A stretch of DNA of 7,932 nt from Bacillota bacterium (GTDB lineage: Bacteria > Bacillota > Clostridia > Christensenellales > CAG-138): NCBI GenBank assembly GCA_023461495.1, contig JAEYLA010000006.1, positions 1 through 7,932 on the forward strand. The letters are read 5' to 3'. Shown piece after piece: positions 6,103-7,932 of the stretch. The position numbers and the translations under genes were made by a program. The number at the start of each line of letters is the position of its first letter. Within the stretch, counting starts at the first letter, position 1. The notes under the pieces were generated by a model. It saw only the letters and a list, made by a program, of their open reading frames with translations. It did not search any database and had not been told where the DNA came from.

Positions 6103-6368
6103 TCTGCATGTTTCCTCTTCCTTGCATCCGTGAAAATGGTTATACTGGAAAGGACGGGGATTTTGAAAAAATGCGGTTGGACGGGAGGCGATACCCGGGC
6201 AATCCGCTGTTTAAAACAAAAGCGGCGGTATTACGCTTCTATATTGGATGCGCGGCCGAGGGGGAAGCCGCCGGCGCCTGATGGAAATCGCCGTGGAAAC
6301 GCGCAGGAGCTTCAATACGGAACGTCTGTCAATGTTGCAATTTTAAATGTGGAACGGAGGAAAACGGA
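6103..6368 (+). other. Leader/spacer before the alcohol dehydrogenase with possible RNA structure; no gene seen
   Basis: No convincing gene lies in this stretch. A TATACT at 6141-6146 may be a -10 (its -35 is poor), which would give a leader of about 215 bases. Within it, GCGGTTG (6173-6179) pairs with CAATCCGC (6200-6207, one bulge) around an inner CGGG/CCCG stem. The apical GGCGAT (6187-6192) is complementary to ATCGCC (6287-6292). CGGCGG (6223-6228) can pair with CCGCCG (6268-6273), in competition with GCGGC (6252-6256) pairing with GCCGC (6267-6271). GGACGGG is repeated at 6152 and 6179. None of the riboswitch classes I can recall fits. The short frame 6281-6349 lacks a ribosome-binding site and is not called. 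Confidence 0.35.
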
Positions 6369-7541
6369 ATGCAGAATTTTGAATATTTTGCGCCCACGAA
6401 GGTTGTGTTTGGGAAAAATGCGGAGGCGCGCACGGGAGAGCTTGTAAAGGCGCAGAAGTGCAAAAAAGTGCTGATACATTACGGCGGCGCAAGCGCGAAG
6501 AGCTCCGGCCTGCTGGATCGCATCTTCCGCTCTTTGACGGAAGAAAACATCAGTTATGTGGAATTGGGCGGCGTTGTGCCAAACCCGCGGCTTTCGCTGG
6601 TATATGAGGGCATCGCGCTCTGTAAACAAGAAGGTGTGGATTTTGTGCTTGCGGTCGGCGGCGGCAGTGTGATCGACAGCGCGAAGGCCATCTGCTATGG
6701 GCTTGCAAATCCGTTTGACGTTTGGGAGCTTTATGCCGGTACGCAAAGGGCGCAGGCGTCCACTCCGCTGGGCGTGGTGCTGACGATTGCGGCGGCGGGC
6801 AGCGAAATGAGCAGCTCTTCCGTCATCACCAAGGAGGAGGGCTGGCTCAAACGCGGCTATAACAACGATTTATCCAGGCCCGTATTCGCCGTGATGAACC
6901 CGGAGCTTACCTACACCCTGCCGCAGTACCAGACCATGAGCGGCTGCGTGGATATCATGATGCATACGCTGGAGCGCTACTTCACCACTGGCGATACCAT
7001 GGATATGACTGACCGCATCGCGGAGCAGCTTCTTCGCACCGTGATGGAGAATGCGCGCATCCTCATGGCGGATCCTCAAAGCTACAAGGCCCGCGCCGAG
7101 GTGATGTGGGCAAGCAGCCTTTCCCACAATGGGCTTACGGGCCTTGGCGCAACGGGGGACTGGATCAGCCACAAGCTTGAACATGAGCTTGGAGGGCTAT
7201 TTGATGTGGCGCACGGCGCGGGGCTTGCCGCCGTGTGGGGCAGCTGGGCGCGCTATGTGTATAGCGTGAAGCCCGAACGCTTTGCACAGTTTGCCGTGCG
7301 CGTGATGGATGTGCAGGATACCGGTGATGCAAAAGAAACCGCTGTTGCCGGAATTGCGGCACTCGAGGCGTTCTTCCGATCAATTGAAATGCCAACCTCC
7401 ATCCGTGCGCTTGGATATGATGTTACCGATGCGCAGATCGATGAAATGGCGCAAAAGTGCCATATGAGCTTTGGTACGCTTTATGGCTTCCGTGCGATTG
7501 ACGAAGAGGATCTTGTCAACATCTATATGATGGCGCGTTAA
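6369..7541 (+). CDS. Iron-containing alcohol dehydrogenase, butanol dehydrogenase (BDH/YqhD-like) type
   Basis: A 390-residue cytoplasmic NAD(P)H-dependent enzyme that interconverts aldehydes and alcohols, probably reducing aldehydes during fermentation. The N-terminus NFEYFAPTKVVFGKNAE and the segment VLIHYGGASAKSSGLLD (34-50) are typical of the BDH branch. The nucleotide-binding GGGSVIDSAK is at 97-106. Expected metal ligands are D195 and H199 (GCVDIMMHTLERY), H268 (ISHKLEHE) and H282 (VAHGAGLA); the 14-residue spacing of the last two matches YqhD. Full length for the family. GGAGG at 6356-6360, eight bases before the ATG, supports the start. It stands alone, with a long leader and a strong terminator, so it is probably monocistronic. 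Cofactor (NADH or NADPH) and natural substrate cannot be read from sequence. Confidence 0.95.
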   Translation: MQNFEYFAPTKVVFGKNAEARTGELVKAQKCKKVLIHYGGASAKSSGLLDRIFRSLTEENISYVELGGVVPNPRLSLVYEGIALCKQEGVDFVLAVGGGSVIDSAKAICYGLANPFDVWELYAGTQRAQASTPLGVVLTIAAAGSEMSSSSVITKEEGWLKRGYNNDLSRPVFAVMNPELTYTLPQYQTMSGCVDIMMHTLERYFTTGDTMDMTDRIAEQLLRTVMENARILMADPQSYKARAEVMWASSLSHNGLTGLGATGDWISHKLEHELGGLFDVAHGAGLAAVWGSWARYVYSVKPERFAQFAVRVMDVQDTGDAKETAVAGIAALEAFFRSIEMPTSIRALGYDVTDAQIDEMAQKCHMSFGTLYGFRAIDEEDLVNIYMMAR

Positions 7542-7562
7542 CTTAAAGAAAGCAAAACGCCA

Positions 7563-7598
7563 ACAGCCGCCGTACCGACCGGTACGACGGCTGTTTTT
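7563..7598 (+). terminator. Strong rho-independent terminator after the alcohol dehydrogenase
   Basis: ACAGCCGCCGTACC (7563-7576) pairs with GGTACGACGGCTGT (7581-7594) through 13 pairs and one C-A mismatch, with a GACC loop and a T-tract after it. It begins 21 bases after the stop codon. Confidence 0.9.
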
Positions 7599-7605
7599 GT
7601 ACTGG

Positions 7606-7640
7606 AACAAATATTTATTGTATTACAATAAATATTTGTT
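7606..7640. repeat. Perfect 35-base palindrome (17-base arms, one-base centre), likely operator
   Basis: The arm AACAAATATTTATTGTA (7606-7622) is repeated as its exact reverse complement at 7624-7640 around T7623. Each arm also holds the self-palindrome AAATATTT (7609-7616 and 7630-7637), and the centre is TTGTATTACAA (7618-7628). It is A/T-rich and lacks a T-tract, so a terminator role is unlikely. Its right end overlaps the -35 of the next promoter by two bases, the expected place for a repressor site. I do not recognise the cognate regulator family. Confidence 0.85.
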
Positions 7641-7667
7641 GACGGACGCAAAAATATGGCATATACT
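7639..7667 (+). promoter_or_regulatory. Strong promoter of the membrane protein gene at the window end
   Basis: TTGACG (7639-7644) and TATACT (7662-7667) are each five of six to consensus, with ideal 17-base spacing. The predicted start near 7674 leaves a leader of about 18 bases that carries the ribosome-binding site. Confidence 0.75.
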
Positions 7668-7691
7668 GCTAAAGGAAGGGGAGGGGATACC

Positions 7692-7932
7692 ATGAACGAA
7701 TTGGATTTAAGCGGGAAGAGGTCTTTTAAAATCATCCGCATAGCCGTCAGTATCGCTTTTTGGGTCGGGGTTGCCGTATTGGCCGTGATGGTTGCAGTTC
7801 CATTTCTCGCGCCAGAGAAGCAAATGGCGCTGGACATGGAGGGCCTTGCCATACTGCCCGTACCCGGGATGGAAACGGATTGGGCTACAACGGTGCTTTT
7901 CGCAGTATTTATGCTGCTTGGTCTGGCATTTT
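7692..7932 (+). CDS. Unidentified membrane protein, N-terminal part (3' end outside window)
   Basis: Eighty residues are visible, open to the window edge. A short polar N-terminus (MNELDLSGKRSFKIIR) with net positive charge precedes a hydrophobic helix at about 16-40. An external or loop segment containing PEKQMALDMEGL, VPGMETDW follows, and a second helix starts near 65. AGGGG (7682-7686) within a GA-rich stretch, five bases before the ATG, is a strong ribosome-binding site. The layout of one helix, an approximately 25-residue loop and another helix resembles DUF2975-type small membrane proteins, which often sit beside a Cro/CI-type regulator gene, but this is a guess. The palindrome and strong promoter directly upstream suggest tight regulation, perhaps by a downstream gene product. 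Confidence 0.8.
   Translation, partial: MNELDLSGKRSFKIIRIAVSIAFWVGVAVLAVMVAVPFLAPEKQMALDMEGLAILPVPGMETDWATTVLFAVFMLLGLAF

Noticed and set aside
6152..6186. Two GGACGGG copies suggesting a guanidine-II (mini-ykkC) riboswitch
   Set aside because: That class needs two hairpins with ACGR loops; the flanks here cannot close stems around either copy.
5982..6281. 99-codon plus-strand frame reaching into the 6001-6368 spacer
   Set aside because: No ribosome-binding site, overlaps the CDGSH start, and the translation has no family pattern.
6281..6349. Short frame beginning MEIAVETRRSF
   Set aside because: No Shine-Dalgarno before the ATG, only 22 codons, and no recognised peptide family.
6103..6368. 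Cobalamin, TPP, c-di-GMP or tetrahydrofolate riboswitch
   Set aside because: The conserved core sequences of these classes as I recall them are absent.
5380..6447. 355-codon plus-strand open frame across the CDGSH gene and spacer
   Set aside because: It is antisense to the CDGSH protein with all its cysteine motifs and then overlaps the start of the alcohol dehydrogenase; the tail has no recognisable similarity.
7606..7640. Palindrome as a terminator or insertion-sequence end
   Set aside because: No T-tract follows, the arms are A/T-rich, a terminator already precedes it, and no transposase or second copy is present.

Overview
The window looks like chromosomal DNA from a low-redox, Gram-positive anaerobe, most likely a member of the Clostridia with roughly balanced GC. 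The reasons are near-consensus purine-rich Shine-Dalgarno sites, sigma-A-type promoters, a lipoprotein signal, a Firmicutes-style CsoR operator, a CDGSH iron-sulfur protein and an iron-dependent alcohol dehydrogenase. The genus cannot be named from the sequence alone. No mobile element, tRNA, rRNA or CRISPR array was seen.

Layout: (1) 1-1975, a two-gene plus-strand signalling operon: the C-terminal part of a PAS histidine kinase, then a response regulator whose output is an HD-GYP cyclic-di-GMP phosphodiesterase domain. (2) 1977-2749, a minus-strand pair meeting the regulator tail to tail with one base between stop codons: a cytochrome b5-like lipoprotein (first in the operon) and a 128-residue four-helix membrane protein with two H-x13-H motifs, the arrangement expected of a transmembrane di-heme b cytochrome. 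(3) 2750-2910, a divergent promoter region. (4) 2911-5254, a CsoR-family metal sensor, a terminator, a CsoR-type operator and promoter, and a P1B metal-transporting ATPase without an N-terminal metal-binding domain. (5) 5302-6000, a minus-strand protein with two CDGSH-type motifs flanking a four-cysteine segment, separated from the ATPase by a terminator. (6) 6001-6368, a 368-base divergent spacer with a possible Rex-like site and a structured, GC-rich stretch. (7) 6369-7541, an iron-containing (butanol-type) alcohol dehydrogenase and its terminator. (8) 7606-7932, a perfect 35-base palindrome overlapping a strong promoter, and the start of an unidentified membrane protein.

Working together: CsoR probably represses the ATPase until copper or a related metal binds. 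The b5 lipoprotein and the di-heme membrane protein probably form a short electron path across the membrane. The CDGSH protein and the alcohol dehydrogenase share a spacer and both relate to redox balance. The kinase and HD-GYP regulator would couple an unknown signal to cyclic-di-GMP breakdown.

Most worth a second look: the two-gene heme module, the ATPase whose membrane signature does not match the copper sensor that seems to control it, the 35-base palindrome, and the unexplained leader before the alcohol dehydrogenase.
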